Assembly: GCF_900155945.1 (NCBI RefSeq)
Contig: NZ_FTMN01000003.1
Location: 186,001 to 250,000 of the forward strand
DNA length: 64,000 nucleotides
DNA from: Marinobacterium stanieri
GTDB taxonomy: Bacteria; Pseudomonadota; Gammaproteobacteria; Pseudomonadales; Balneatricaceae
Direction: 5' to 3'
The position numbers and the translations under genes were made by a program. Of this stretch, positions 7,413 through 15,208 are shown piece by piece (the stretch's first letter is position 1; each line of letters starts with the position of its first letter). The notes beneath the pieces were generated by a model, which searched no databases, was not told the origin of the DNA, and worked only from the letters and a program-made list of their open reading frames with translations.

Positions 7413-7483
7413 AGGCTGGAGTCGGAATCGAACCGGCGTACACGGAGTTGCAGTCCGCTGCATGACCACTCTGCCATCCAGCC
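7410..7483 (-). tRNA. tRNA-Cys (GCA)
   Basis: The 74-base gene on the minus strand has acceptor arms GGCTGGA and TCCAGCC, discriminator T and encoded CCA. The anticodon arm GCGGA-CTGCAAC-TCCGT gives anticodon GCA. It lies 20 bases downstream of tRNA-Gly on the same strand and is probably cotranscribed. A 23-base copy of its anticodon arm appears in the luxS leader (15122-15144). Confidence 0.96.
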
Positions 7484-7503
7484 ATTCTTTGTTTAACATT
7501 GAG

Positions 7504-7579
<76 letters not shown>

Positions 7580-7677
7580 GTCTCAATGTTGGAGCGTATT
7601 ATAAGGACCTCAGCTTGGGTGTCAACAAGATTACAAAGAAAATTTTAATTATTTTTGCTTAAAAATTAACCACTTAC

Positions 7678-8235
7678 TTAGATATCTTCACTCAGATGTG
7701 GCCAGGCCGCACGCAGGTAGATGAACATCGACCACAGCGTCAGAGCGGCTGCCCCATAGAGTGCAGCAATGCCTGCCCAGGACAGAGTTGAATAGATCGG
7801 GAAAGCCAGCAGCATCAGTATGGAGGCCATTTGCAGTGTGGTTTTGATCTTGCCGATCATGGACACGGCAACGCTTGCTCTCTGCCCTACTTCCGCCATC
7901 CACTCACGCAGGGCTGAAATGACGATCTCACGGCCAATAATAATTACGGCAGGAACGGTAACCCAGGGAGAAGCAAAGCTCTCTACCAGCACGACCAGCG
8001 CGGCCGCAACCATGAGCTTGTCGGCTACAGGGTCCAGGAAGGCGCCAAAGGGCGAGCTCTGGTCCAGTTTGCGAGCCAGGTAGCCGTCAAACCAGTCGGT
8101 AATGGCGGCAAGGCCAAAAATGGCTGAGGCGGCCCAGGGTGCCCAGGCGTATGGCATGTAATAAACCAGAATAAAAACCGGGATAAGGATAATACGAACC
8201 AGCGTGAGCAGGTTGGGGATTTTAATCGATAGCAA
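7678..8235 (-). CDS. pgsA: CDP-diacylglycerol-glycerol-3-phosphate 3-phosphatidyltransferase
   Basis: The inner-membrane enzyme makes phosphatidylglycerol phosphate from CDP-diacylglycerol and glycerol 3-phosphate, the committed step to phosphatidylglycerol and cardiolipin. The CDP-alcohol phosphotransferase signature DWFDGYLAR...GAFLDPVADK with its four aspartates lies at about residues 47-73. Several hydrophobic helices give the usual 185-residue length. The start is TTG8235; no ATG is available near the conserved IPNLLTLVRI beginning, and the Shine-Dalgarno is weak. It sits 21 bases downstream of uvrC, the order seen in many gammaproteobacteria, and upstream of two tRNA genes. Confidence 0.93.
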   Translation of the reverse strand: MLSIKIPNLLTLVRIILIPVFILVYYMPYAWAPWAASAIFGLAAITDWFDGYLARKLDQSSPFGAFLDPVADKLMVAAALVVLVESFASPWVTVPAVIIIGREIVISALREWMAEVGQRASVAVSMIGKIKTTLQMASILMLLAFPIYSTLSWAGIAALYGAAALTLWSMFIYLRAAWPHLSEDI

Positions 8236-8256
8236 TGGGGCGTCCCGTTTGTCAGC

Positions 8257-10086
8257 TTATGAGTCGGGGTGAAGTGCTGCGTATATGTCCTGCGCAAGCG
8301 TCCGGCTAATACTAGAGACTTTTGCGATTTCTTCAACACTGGCTCGTTCGACTTCTTTAACCCCACCAAAGTGCTTCAGCAGCTCGCGTCGGCGTTTGGG
8401 TCCAACGCCTGGAATACCTTCCAGCTGTGATTGGCGACGCGCTTTGCCGCGTTTTGCGCGGTGGCCGACGATGGCAAAACGGTGTGATTCGTCACGAATG
8501 TGCTGCAAAAGATGCAGAGCGGGCGAGTCGGCAGCCAGTATTTGCTCTTCGCCGGTGTCGCCACTGATTAGTACCTCAAAGCCGGCCTTTCGGGTGGGGC
8601 CTTTGGCGATACCGATGACGAGAATGTCCTGTAGCTGAAGCTCCTCAAGGACCTGCATGGCCTGGCTGACCTGTCCCTTGCCGCCATCAATGACCAGGAG
8701 GTCAGGCACAGCCCCTTCCCCTTTTTTCACCTGTGTATAGCGCCGCAAGAGTGCCTGGTGCATGGCGGCGTAGTCGTCACCACCGGTAATACCTTCGATG
8801 TTGAAACGCCGGTAATCCGATTTTTTCGGCCCTTCGCGATCAAACACCACACAAGAAGCTACGGTCGCCTCGCCTGAACTGTGGCTGATATCAAAGCACT
8901 CCAGTCGACGCGGTGGCTGATCGAGCTCCAGCACTTCCTGCAACGCCAGGAAGCGGTTATACATGTTCTGTTTGCTGGCCAGGTAGCTGCTCAGCTGCTG
9001 TTCCGCATTGGTTTGTGCCAGACGCTGCCATCCTGCGCGATCACCGCGTACATTGGCCTGAATGCTCAGTTTGCGGCCACGCTTCTGGCCAAGTGCGTCT
9101 TCAAGGCACTCCTGATCTGTCAGGCTTTCCGGCGTTATCAATAGCGGCGGAATTTCTCTTGGCCCTGACAAATAGAACTGTGCAACAAAAGACCCCAGGA
9201 TATCGGCAGGCGTATCTTCAAGTGATACGCGAGGGTGGTAAGCCTTGCTGCCGATGACTCTTCCGCCACGTACAAACAGTGCGTGAATAGACACACCGCC
9301 GGGCTGCACAGCACAACCAAACACGTCAGCATCACCGCCCTGGCTGCTGACAAACTGCTGCTCCTGAACTTGCTGCAAGGCTGTGATCTGGTCGCGCAGC
9401 TGTGCTGCCCGTTCAAATTCCAGAGCTGCAGACGCCGCTTCCATCTCGTTTGCCAGAACCTTCATAATCTCGTGGTTGCGCCCCTGCAGGAACAGCATGG
9501 CGTGCTTAATGTCCTGCTGGTACTCCTCTTCGGAGATCATGCCGACACAGGGCGCTGTACAGCGCTTGATCTGATATTGCAGGCAAGGCCTGGAGCGATT
9601 GCGAAAGAAGCTGTCTTCGCATTGGCGGATGCGAAACACTTTCTGCAGCAGGTTAAGGCTTTCCTTTACCGCGCCCGAGCTGGGATAGGGCCCGAAATAG
9701 CGCCCTTTTTTACGCCCGCTGCCGCGTCTGAAACGAATGGCAGGATAGGTATCCCGGTCAGACACGAAGATATAGGGGTAGGATTTATCATCCCTCAGAA
9801 GGATGTTGTACGGTGGGCGGTACTGTTTAATCAGGTTCTGTTCCAGCAGTAGGGCTTCAGTTTCGCTGCTGGTAACGGTTATTTCGATATTGGCGATTCG
9901 AGCAACCAGTGCCTGGGTTTTAGGTGACTGGCCGGTGCTGCGGAAATAACTGCTGACGCGATTTTTAAGGTTTTTGGCCTTGCCGATGTACAGCAGGTCG
10001 CCATTTTCGGCATACATCTGATAGACGCCAGGGCGGCGAGTCAGATTTTTAAGGAATGCCTTGCTATCAAATTCGGTGGTCAACAC
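8257..10086 (-). CDS. uvrC: Excinuclease ABC subunit C
   Basis: UvrC makes the two incisions in nucleotide excision repair after UvrAB damage recognition. In the 609-residue product the GIY-YIG nuclease is N-terminal (GVYQMY...LLYIGKAKNLKNRV, about 20-45). A Cys-rich stretch (RQCEDS...RPCLQYQIKRCTAPC) and a UVR motif near 200-240 follow. An RNase H-like endonuclease domain comes next (ECFDISHSSGEATVAS, LLVIDGGKGQV), then a C-terminal helix-hairpin-helix pair (EGIPGVGPKRRRELLKHFGG). Length and domain order are normal. It precedes pgsA; the uvrY/gacA regulator gene often found upstream is absent. Confidence 0.97.
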   Translation of the reverse strand: MLTTEFDSKAFLKNLTRRPGVYQMYAENGDLLYIGKAKNLKNRVSSYFRSTGQSPKTQALVARIANIEITVTSSETEALLLEQNLIKQYRPPYNILLRDDKSYPYIFVSDRDTYPAIRFRRGSGRKKGRYFGPYPSSGAVKESLNLLQKVFRIRQCEDSFFRNRSRPCLQYQIKRCTAPCVGMISEEEYQQDIKHAMLFLQGRNHEIMKVLANEMEAASAALEFERAAQLRDQITALQQVQEQQFVSSQGGDADVFGCAVQPGGVSIHALFVRGGRVIGSKAYHPRVSLEDTPADILGSFVAQFYLSGPREIPPLLITPESLTDQECLEDALGQKRGRKLSIQANVRGDRAGWQRLAQTNAEQQLSSYLASKQNMYNRFLALQEVLELDQPPRRLECFDISHSSGEATVASCVVFDREGPKKSDYRRFNIEGITGGDDYAAMHQALLRRYTQVKKGEGAVPDLLVIDGGKGQVSQAMQVLEELQLQDILVIGIAKGPTRKAGFEVLISGDTGEEQILAADSPALHLLQHIRDESHRFAIVGHRAKRGKARRQSQLEGIPGVGPKRRRELLKHFGGVKEVERASVEEIAKVSSISRTLAQDIYAALHPDS

Positions 10087-10105
10087 GCCCTCCCCTTATT
10101 CTGTT

Positions 10106-10417
10106 TCAGGAGACCGTATTGAGTGTTTTGTTGGCTTCCATGTGCAGGTGAGTCGCCTCGCGATGGATGGACTCCAGCTGCTCTCGGGTTGCATCCAGGA
10201 TGCCGGCGCCACGAGAGAGCGAAACTTCCAGGTAAACACCAATTTCCGCATAGTAGTACAGACGGGCATCGAATGACTGGGCACGCTTCAGCTTGCTGAG
10301 CGAAATTTGAGCGCCATTGACCAGAATCTTGTTGATGTCGGTATCTGAAAGCAGAGGATGGCGTTCAATCTCTTGTGGTGACCGTTTAGATGCCTGCTGT
10401 CGGCGTGAGCTGCTCAT
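10106..10417 (-). CDS. Hypothetical protein, 103 residues
   Basis: No family is recognised. The product is a small soluble helical protein with a basic N-terminus (SSRRQQASKRSPQEI) and two amphipathic helices (about 38-62 and 70-98). It starts 20 bases upstream of uvrC on the same strand, so it may be cotranscribed, but the distance to the 47-residue gene upstream and an intervening terminator separate it from that gene. The composition suits a small regulator or adaptor, which is only an impression. Confidence 0.55.
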   Translation of the reverse strand: MSSSRRQQASKRSPQEIERHPLLSDTDINKILVNGAQISLSKLKRAQSFDARLYYYAEIGVYLEVSLSRGAGILDATREQLESIHREATHLHMEANKTLNTVS

Positions 10418-10429
10418 GGTTAACCTGTC

Positions 10430-10468
10430 AATCGGGAGAAAAGAAGCTGGCCGGCGTGTATGCCGGCC
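10430..10468 (-). terminator. Terminator of the 47-residue membrane protein gene
   Basis: GGCCGGC (10449-10455) pairs with GCCGGCC (10462-10468). On the minus strand the stem is followed by AGCTTCTTTTCT. Confidence 0.75.
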
Positions 10469-10489
10469 GTGTGAGTCAGGCGCGCTGAA

Positions 10490-10633
10490 TTAACGCTCGC
10501 CTGCCTTGCGTGCATCCTTGACCATTTCGCGCTTCATGAAGCGGATGCCAAAGAAGGTAATCACCAGCATGGCAGCCACAATGGCAATGCTGGGAGCAAA
10601 GGAGATCAGGCTGTACTTATCGATATTGAACAT
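10490..10633 (-). CDS. 47-residue single-span membrane protein
   Basis: This short frame starts at ATG10633, about nine bases after AAAGG, and ends at TAA 10490. The product has one hydrophobic helix (about 9-32, SFAPSIAIVAAMLVITFFGI) followed by a strongly basic and acidic tail (RFMKREMVKDARKAGER), so the C-terminus should be cytoplasmic. The layout resembles the short DUF3149-type single-helix proteins, a tentative comparison. It has its own terminator and looks like an independent small gene. Function unknown. Confidence 0.6.
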   Translation of the reverse strand: MFNIDKYSLISFAPSIAIVAAMLVITFFGIRFMKREMVKDARKAGER

Positions 10634-10757
10634 AGAACTGTACCTTTATAGTCATTGTGTGTCCTGGCAGTGTGCTGAAAACCTATCTGCGTTGCCGATT
10701 CATCGATAACGCGTTTTCAACGCACTGCAAGGCTAAAAGCTGGGCATTATCGAAGCT

Positions 10758-11630
10758 TTAGCTGTCCTTCTCAAGCCTTTTGAGCAGGCTTGAGGTGTCA
10801 AGACGGCCGCCACCTTCCGCCTGTACATCGGCGTAAAACTGATCCACCAGCGCGGTTACCGGCAGGCGGGCGCCATTTTTGCGAGCTTCATTCAGGGCGA
10901 TATTCAGGTCTTTGCGCATCCAGTCGACAGCAAAACCGAAGTCGAATTCATTCTCGAGCATGGTTTTATGTCGATTCACCATCTGCCAGGACCCGGCAGC
11001 GCCATGCTGGATTACATCGAATACGGCTTCACCGTCCAGTCCAGACTGTTTCACGAAATGAACGGCCTCGGAGAGCCCCTGTACCAGTCCGGCGATAGCG
11101 ATCTGATTGACCATTTTTGCCAACTGGCCTGAGCCTGCCGGCCCAAGCAGCTTGTGTGACGCGGCATAGCATTCGAACACCTGGGCCGCCTTGCTGTAGT
11201 CACTCTCCGTGCCGCCCAGCATGATACTGAGGCGACCGTTTTCGGCGCCGGCCTGGCCCCCGGATACAGGCGCATCAAGAAAGCCCAGGTTCTGTTCGGA
11301 ACAAAGCTGATTCAGTACGCGCGCCACATCGGCGGAAGCCGTGGTATGGTCGATCAGAGTGCTGCCTGCTGACATGCCCTTCAGTGCGCCAGTATCACCG
11401 TCGGTGACGGAAAGCAGGTCGTCATCATTGCCTACACAGGTGAAGACAAATTCTGCTCCCTCTGCAGCCGCTGCCGGCGTCTCGGCCATGCGACCCGTGT
11501 AAGTGCTGCACCAGGCTTCCGCTTTCGCAGGTGTGCGGTTATAAACGCACACCTCGTGACCGGCATTGGCCAAGTGGCCCGCCATGGGGAAGCCCATGAC
11601 GCCCAGTCCTATGAATGCGACCTTGGCCAT
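10758..11630 (-). CDS. Beta-hydroxyacid dehydrogenase, tartronate semialdehyde reductase-like
   Basis: The 290-residue NAD(P)-dependent enzyme belongs to the 3-hydroxyisobutyrate dehydrogenase / 2-hydroxy-3-oxopropionate reductase family. The nucleotide fold GLGVMGFPMAGHLANAGH is N-terminal, the substrate motif DAPVSGGQAGAENGRL is at about 121-136 and the catalytic Lys lies in GSGQLAKMVNQI. ATG11630 follows AGGAG at seven bases; an upstream in-frame start exists but overlaps the aminotransferase gene and adds a proline-rich stretch unlike the family. One base separates the two genes, so they form an operon. Next to a glyoxylate-type aminotransferase, tartronate semialdehyde reduction is plausible, but hydroxyisobutyrate remains possible. 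Confidence 0.85.
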   Translation of the reverse strand: MAKVAFIGLGVMGFPMAGHLANAGHEVCVYNRTPAKAEAWCSTYTGRMAETPAAAAEGAEFVFTCVGNDDDLLSVTDGDTGALKGMSAGSTLIDHTTASADVARVLNQLCSEQNLGFLDAPVSGGQAGAENGRLSIMLGGTESDYSKAAQVFECYAASHKLLGPAGSGQLAKMVNQIAIAGLVQGLSEAVHFVKQSGLDGEAVFDVIQHGAAGSWQMVNRHKTMLENEFDFGFAVDWMRKDLNIALNEARKNGARLPVTALVDQFYADVQAEGGGRLDTSSLLKRLEKDS

Positions 11631-11631
11631 A

Positions 11632-12816
11632 TTACTGCTCCTGTGCTGCGTAAGTGGCGGCGGCTGCAGCGGCAGCACCTGAAGGCAGTTCTACGCCCAT
11701 TTCGCCCAGGGTGTTTTCCAATGCATCAATACACAGCATGACATGTCGACGGGTGCAGGAGCTGCCCATCAGGCCGATGCGCCACACCTTGCCTGCCAGG
11801 TCGCCCAGGCCGGCACCGATTTCAAGGCTGTAGTTCTGCAGCAGGAGTGAGCGCACCTTGGCTTCATCAACGCCTTCGGGAACCTGTACCGAGTTCAGCT
11901 GGGGCAGACGTGCATCAGCGGCTACGGTGAACTTGAGGCCCAGGGTCTCCAGGCCGGCCTTCAGTGCTTCATGATGCATGGCGTGGCGCTGCCAGGCGTT
12001 TTCGATGCCCTCTTCTTGCAGCATGACCAGTGATTCGTGCAGCCCATAGAGGGCATTGACGGGCGCTGTATGGTGGTAGGCGCGTTTCTGACCACCGCCC
12101 CAGTACCCCATGACCAGCTTTTTATCGAGGAACCAGCTGGGGATGCGGCTTTCGCGCTTGCTTACCTTCTCCAGCGCAGCTTCGCTGAAAGTGACAGGCG
12201 AAATACCCGGAGGTGCCGACAGGCACTTCTGAGTACCTGAATACAGTGCATCAATTCCCCACTGATCGACTTCCAGCTCGACACCGGCCAGTGACGTTAC
12301 GGCGTCAACAATTGTCAGGCAGCCATAGTCCCGCGCAAGACGGCAAAGGGCCTGGGCGTCGGAACATACACCGGTAGAGGTTTCGGCGTGTACGAAAGCG
12401 AGCGCCTTGATGTCGTCATGCTGCTGCATCAACTCGCGTACTTTGTCGACGCTGACAGGCGTGCCCCAGGCATCCTGAACCATCAGAGCTTCGCCACCGA
12501 AGCGCTCGACATTCTCCTTCATGCGCCCGCCGAACACACCGTTCTGGCACACGATGACCTTGTCACCAGGCTCAACCAGGTTGACGAAGCAGGCTTCCAT
12601 GCCGGCAGAACCGGGTGCCGAAACCGGCATGGTGAGCGGATTTTCGGTACGCAGTGCGTACTGCAGGAGCTGTTTGATTTCATCCATCATTCCGATGAAC
12701 GCAGGATCCAGGTGACCAATGGTGGGTCGAGCCATCGCGGACAGAACGCGCGGGTGAACATCGGAAGGACCTGGGCCCATCAGGGTACGTTGCGGCGGAT
12801 GGAAGGATGTAATCAT
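11632..12816 (-). CDS. Class V aminotransferase, alanine/serine-glyoxylate type
   Basis: The 394-residue PLP enzyme begins with the family signature GPGPSDVHPRVLSAM and carries APGSAGMEACFVNLVEPGD. The PLP-binding lysine lies in YSGTQKCLSAPPG and the C-terminus contains WRIGLMGSS. This matches the AGXT/PucG group that uses glyoxylate as amino acceptor and alanine or serine (or ureidoglycine in purine breakdown) as donor. The last residues are an odd alanine-rich tail (SGAAAAAAATYAAQEQ). It is operonic with the beta-hydroxyacid dehydrogenase, and hydroxypyruvate isomerase is encoded 6 kb away, so a link to glyoxylate/C2 metabolism is likely (inference). Confidence 0.88.
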   Translation of the reverse strand: MITSFHPPQRTLMGPGPSDVHPRVLSAMARPTIGHLDPAFIGMMDEIKQLLQYALRTENPLTMPVSAPGSAGMEACFVNLVEPGDKVIVCQNGVFGGRMKENVERFGGEALMVQDAWGTPVSVDKVRELMQQHDDIKALAFVHAETSTGVCSDAQALCRLARDYGCLTIVDAVTSLAGVELEVDQWGIDALYSGTQKCLSAPPGISPVTFSEAALEKVSKRESRIPSWFLDKKLVMGYWGGGQKRAYHHTAPVNALYGLHESLVMLQEEGIENAWQRHAMHHEALKAGLETLGLKFTVAADARLPQLNSVQVPEGVDEAKVRSLLLQNYSLEIGAGLGDLAGKVWRIGLMGSSCTRRHVMLCIDALENTLGEMGVELPSGAAAAAAATYAAQEQ

Positions 12817-12846
12817 TGAATTATTCCTTTATATCAAAGTGTTATT

Positions 12847-13611
12847 TTAATTCTTTAAAGCTGCTTTAGAGATCTTGGCAACGATCGCCATGACCATTTC
12901 GGCTGAATGCTGGGCGGCAGTATCCAGGAACTGCTCAAACGAAAGATTGGATTCCTTGCCGGCGATATCAGACAGCGCGCGAATGACGATGAAGGGTGTG
13001 CCGAACTGGTGGCAGGTCTGCGCAATCGCTGCAGCTTCCATCTCAACGGCCTTCACGGTCGGAAACAGTTTCCGTGTCTGGGCAACACGATCCGGGCAGT
13101 TCATGAAGCTGTCGCCGGTAGCGATAAGGCCGCGAACCGTTCGCGCGTGAGTCATCTGTGCGATGGACTCTTCAGCGAAACGGGCCAGCAAGGGGTCAGC
13201 GGTAAACGAAGGAGGCAGGCCAGGCACCTGCCCCGGCTCATAGCCGAAAACAGTCACATCCACATCGTGGTGGCAGACCTGATCGGAAATGACGACGTCG
13301 CCTACTTCCAGAGCACCATCAAAACCACCTGCGGAGCCGGTATTGATAACACCGTCCGGTTTGAACATCTGTAATAGCAGTGTGGTGCCGATAGCGGCGT
13401 TAACCTTGCCGATGCCCGATTTCAGCAATGTGATATCGACTCCCTGCATACGGCCGGTATAAAAGTCGAAGCCGGACAGGCGGTGTGATTCAAGGTCTTC
13501 CAAATTGTTCTTCAGTAGCTCGACCTCCTGGTCCATGGCGCCAATCAGGGCAACACGTGGGCGGCGGTCTAGGGTTTTGAGCTGTTCGGACAGGGAGGCG
13601 TTTATTGTCAT
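12847..13611 (-). CDS. mtnN: 5'-methylthioadenosine/S-adenosylhomocysteine nucleosidase
   Basis: This cytoplasmic nucleosidase splits methylthioadenosine and S-adenosylhomocysteine. From the latter it gives S-ribosylhomocysteine, the substrate of LuxS. The 254-residue product has the family start ALIGAMDQEVELL with the catalytic Glu, the SGIGKVNAA and NTGSAGG loops, the purine-binding VEMEAAAIAQ and the catalytic Asp in RALSDIAG. About 17 extra residues precede the usual start, and some could be untranslated. luxS lies only 1.6 kb away, so both steps of autoinducer-2 formation are encoded together, though in separate transcription units. Confidence 0.93.
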   Translation of the reverse strand: MTINASLSEQLKTLDRRPRVALIGAMDQEVELLKNNLEDLESHRLSGFDFYTGRMQGVDITLLKSGIGKVNAAIGTTLLLQMFKPDGVINTGSAGGFDGALEVGDVVISDQVCHHDVDVTVFGYEPGQVPGLPPSFTADPLLARFAEESIAQMTHARTVRGLIATGDSFMNCPDRVAQTRKLFPTVKAVEMEAAAIAQTCHQFGTPFIVIRALSDIAGKESNLSFEQFLDTAAQHSAEMVMAIVAKISKAALKN

Positions 13612-13688
13612 TAGGATTGCATGCTTGGACGGTTAAATAGCGAAAAGCCATGCTACCACGCCTTTATGAATTGGCAATTACCACAAAG

Positions 13689-13711
13689 GCCCCAAGGCAA
13701 AGGCTTGGGGC
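13689..13711 (-). terminator. Terminator of the DUF4214 gene
   Basis: GCCCCAAG and CTTGGGGC pair around a seven-base loop. On the minus strand the stem is followed by CTTTGTGG, a modest T-run, about 58 bases after the DUF4214 stop. Confidence 0.6.
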
Positions 13712-13731
13712 GCGGGAGGTTAAATTCTTCA

Positions 13732-13762
13732 GTATGTATCAATAATACTATGTATGTATTAA
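13732..13762. repeat. Two 11-bp direct repeats downstream of the DUF4214 gene
   Basis: GTATGTATCAA (13732-13742) and GTATGTATTAA (13752-13762) are 20 bp apart and differ at one position. They also resemble the repeats upstream of the KfrA-like gene (ATATGTATTAA). Possible shared protein-binding sites; weak. Confidence 0.3.
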
Positions 13763-13768
13763 GTACTA

Positions 13769-14773
13769 TTACTGGATGAAATCCACAAAGTTGTAGTCAC
13801 CCACAATCTGCAGCGTTGTCTCTGCAAATTCATTTGATTGTGCAAAGGCATTTAGCACCTCCGCCTGATTCTTGGCTCCGGATTCCAGCTCTTGCATCCA
13901 CCAATCCCAGCCGGCTTGATCCGGCGCCCGGTCAAGCACGGTGCCATACAGATGGTTCAGTAGCTCTGAGTGGGCTACAGCGCCATTTTGGTCCGTATCC
14001 ATTAGTTGCGTCATTTCAGTCGAGTGAATAAAGTCTGCTGCCACATCAGTCAGGTTTTTTTCGCCTGACCTCATTTTGTCGAGCCACCACAAAAAACCTT
14101 CTGTCTCGGGTATACGCTCCATCGCGCCCAGGTACAGTCGGTATAGCTGCGCCTCCTCTGCAGAAAGTACCGGGCCATCCCCTACGTCAACGCTTGCGTC
14201 GTATAGGAGCCCATCATCATTTTCATCATTGAAGCGGGCGATGAAACTGCTGAATTCAAGTTTTGCCACTTCATCGAAGGTGGAGGTAATAAACTCATTG
14301 GACTCAACAATCCCTAATACCGCATCTCCCTGGTCATGGCTGCCTGCCAGAAGACGGTCCAGCCAAAGATCATGTAGCGGCGTGTTTGTATCCAGGCCTG
14401 CAAAGTCATACAGGATGTATTCAAGCAGGTCTGAGTGCTCAATCGGCTCTCTTTCATCCGCACCGATCGCCTTATAAGTGTCGGGGTGTGCGGCAAAGGC
14501 ATCCGCCATGCGTTCCAGCTTGTCTGGCTGCTCGTGATTAAGACGAAGCCGGAAGCTGTCATTTTCCGGCGGACCGCCCGCGGCAAGGTGCATAAGTCGG
14601 TATAGTTGAATTTCTTCGGCGGAAAAAATCGTTCCATCTTCGCGCTCAAGCGGGTCGTCGAACAGGAGGCCATTGCTGTTGCCATCCTCTATCCATGCTT
14701 GGTACGCCTGCTGTACAGGCTTGCCATCAGGCGTTACTTCGCGAAGCTGAATAGATGTTTCGATTCTGGACAT
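13769..14773 (-). CDS. Protein with duplicated DUF4214-type domain
   Basis: The 334-residue acidic protein is built from two similar halves, about 30-165 and 187-330. Each half has the pattern FDD..DG.IFSAEE.QLYRL, then an aromatic YRLYLGAMERIPETEGFLWWLDKM-like helix, and ends in SNEF or STEM. This is the helical DUF4214 module that is common in RTX and S-layer type secreted proteins. Asp/Asn-rich loops such as DGNSNG, NDENDDG and DTDQNGA look able to bind calcium. No signal peptide and no RTX nonapeptide repeats are present, so a secretion route, if any, would be a C-terminal signal. The start is supported by AGGAGA eight bases upstream. Function unknown. Confidence 0.75.
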   Translation of the reverse strand: MSRIETSIQLREVTPDGKPVQQAYQAWIEDGNSNGLLFDDPLEREDGTIFSAEEIQLYRLMHLAAGGPPENDSFRLRLNHEQPDKLERMADAFAAHPDTYKAIGADEREPIEHSDLLEYILYDFAGLDTNTPLHDLWLDRLLAGSHDQGDAVLGIVESNEFITSTFDEVAKLEFSSFIARFNDENDDGLLYDASVDVGDGPVLSAEEAQLYRLYLGAMERIPETEGFLWWLDKMRSGEKNLTDVAADFIHSTEMTQLMDTDQNGAVAHSELLNHLYGTVLDRAPDQAGWDWWMQELESGAKNQAEVLNAFAQSNEFAETTLQIVGDYNFVDFIQ

Positions 14774-15054
14774 ATCCCTGTCTCCTGTTGGGGTAATTCA
14801 GTGCATTTCTTAACGGCGTTTTCACTAGACTCTGTCGTTCACTGTTTATAGCAACTCACAGTCAGAAAGCCAAAGGCAGCCGACTTGATGCGCCTGGGTA
14901 GCCTACCCTCGTATCTCACAACGAACCCGTTTTGTGCTTATCAGGGAGTGCTGGAATTTCTGGCGCTAACACCCTTTAAACATTCGAGATTTTCATGTGC
15001 GCACCCGGCTTTAAGGCTGCCAACAGGCAACTCGGCATGAGACAATCTGCGTTC
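14774..15054. other. Divergent gap between the DUF4214 gene and luxS
   Basis: No protein gene is seen. The region contains the promoter side of the DUF4214 gene and a perfect 13-bp palindrome GGGTAG-C-CTACCC at 14896-14908 that could be an operator. The right end leads into the luxS promoter. Confidence 0.5.
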
Positions 15055-15063
15055 TGTTATAAT
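15055..15063 (+). promoter_or_regulatory. Extended -10 promoter of luxS
   Basis: TGTTATAAT provides an extended -10 element (TGn plus a perfect TATAAT at 15058-15063). No good -35 is visible. Transcription from here would start near 15070 and give a leader of about 139 bases. Confidence 0.6.
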
Positions 15064-15069
15064 GAAGAC

Positions 15070-15208
15070 CAATGACGGGTCACCAGCTCTCACCTGTCAG
15101 CAGCGAATGTATGAAACTACGTGCAGCGGACTGCAACTCCGTGTCAGGACTGGTGATCAGGCGTTAAAACTTCGTTCTTGTTTAGCAAAGCATCCAGGAT
15201 TATTGAAA
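15070..15208 (+). promoter_or_regulatory. luxS 5' leader with tRNA-Cys anticodon-arm mimic
   Basis: The leader contains 23 consecutive bases (15122-15144) identical to the tRNA-Cys gene across its anticodon arm, including stem GCGGA/TCCGT and loop CTGCAAC with anticodon GCA. This hairpin is enclosed by two further pairings, CCTG (15093-15096) with CAGG (15145-15148) and TCACCAG (15080-15086) with CTGGTGA (15150-15156), so the leader can fold as a tRNA-like stack. An open frame runs through it in phase with luxS but lacks a ribosome binding site. A regulatory RNA role is inference; no known riboswitch class is recognised. Confidence 0.55.

Noticed and set aside
15062-15208. N-terminal extension of LuxS by 49 residues
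   Set aside because: The upstream codons belong to the structured leader, start within the promoter -10 and lack a ribosome binding site; LuxS proteins begin at the ATG at 15209.
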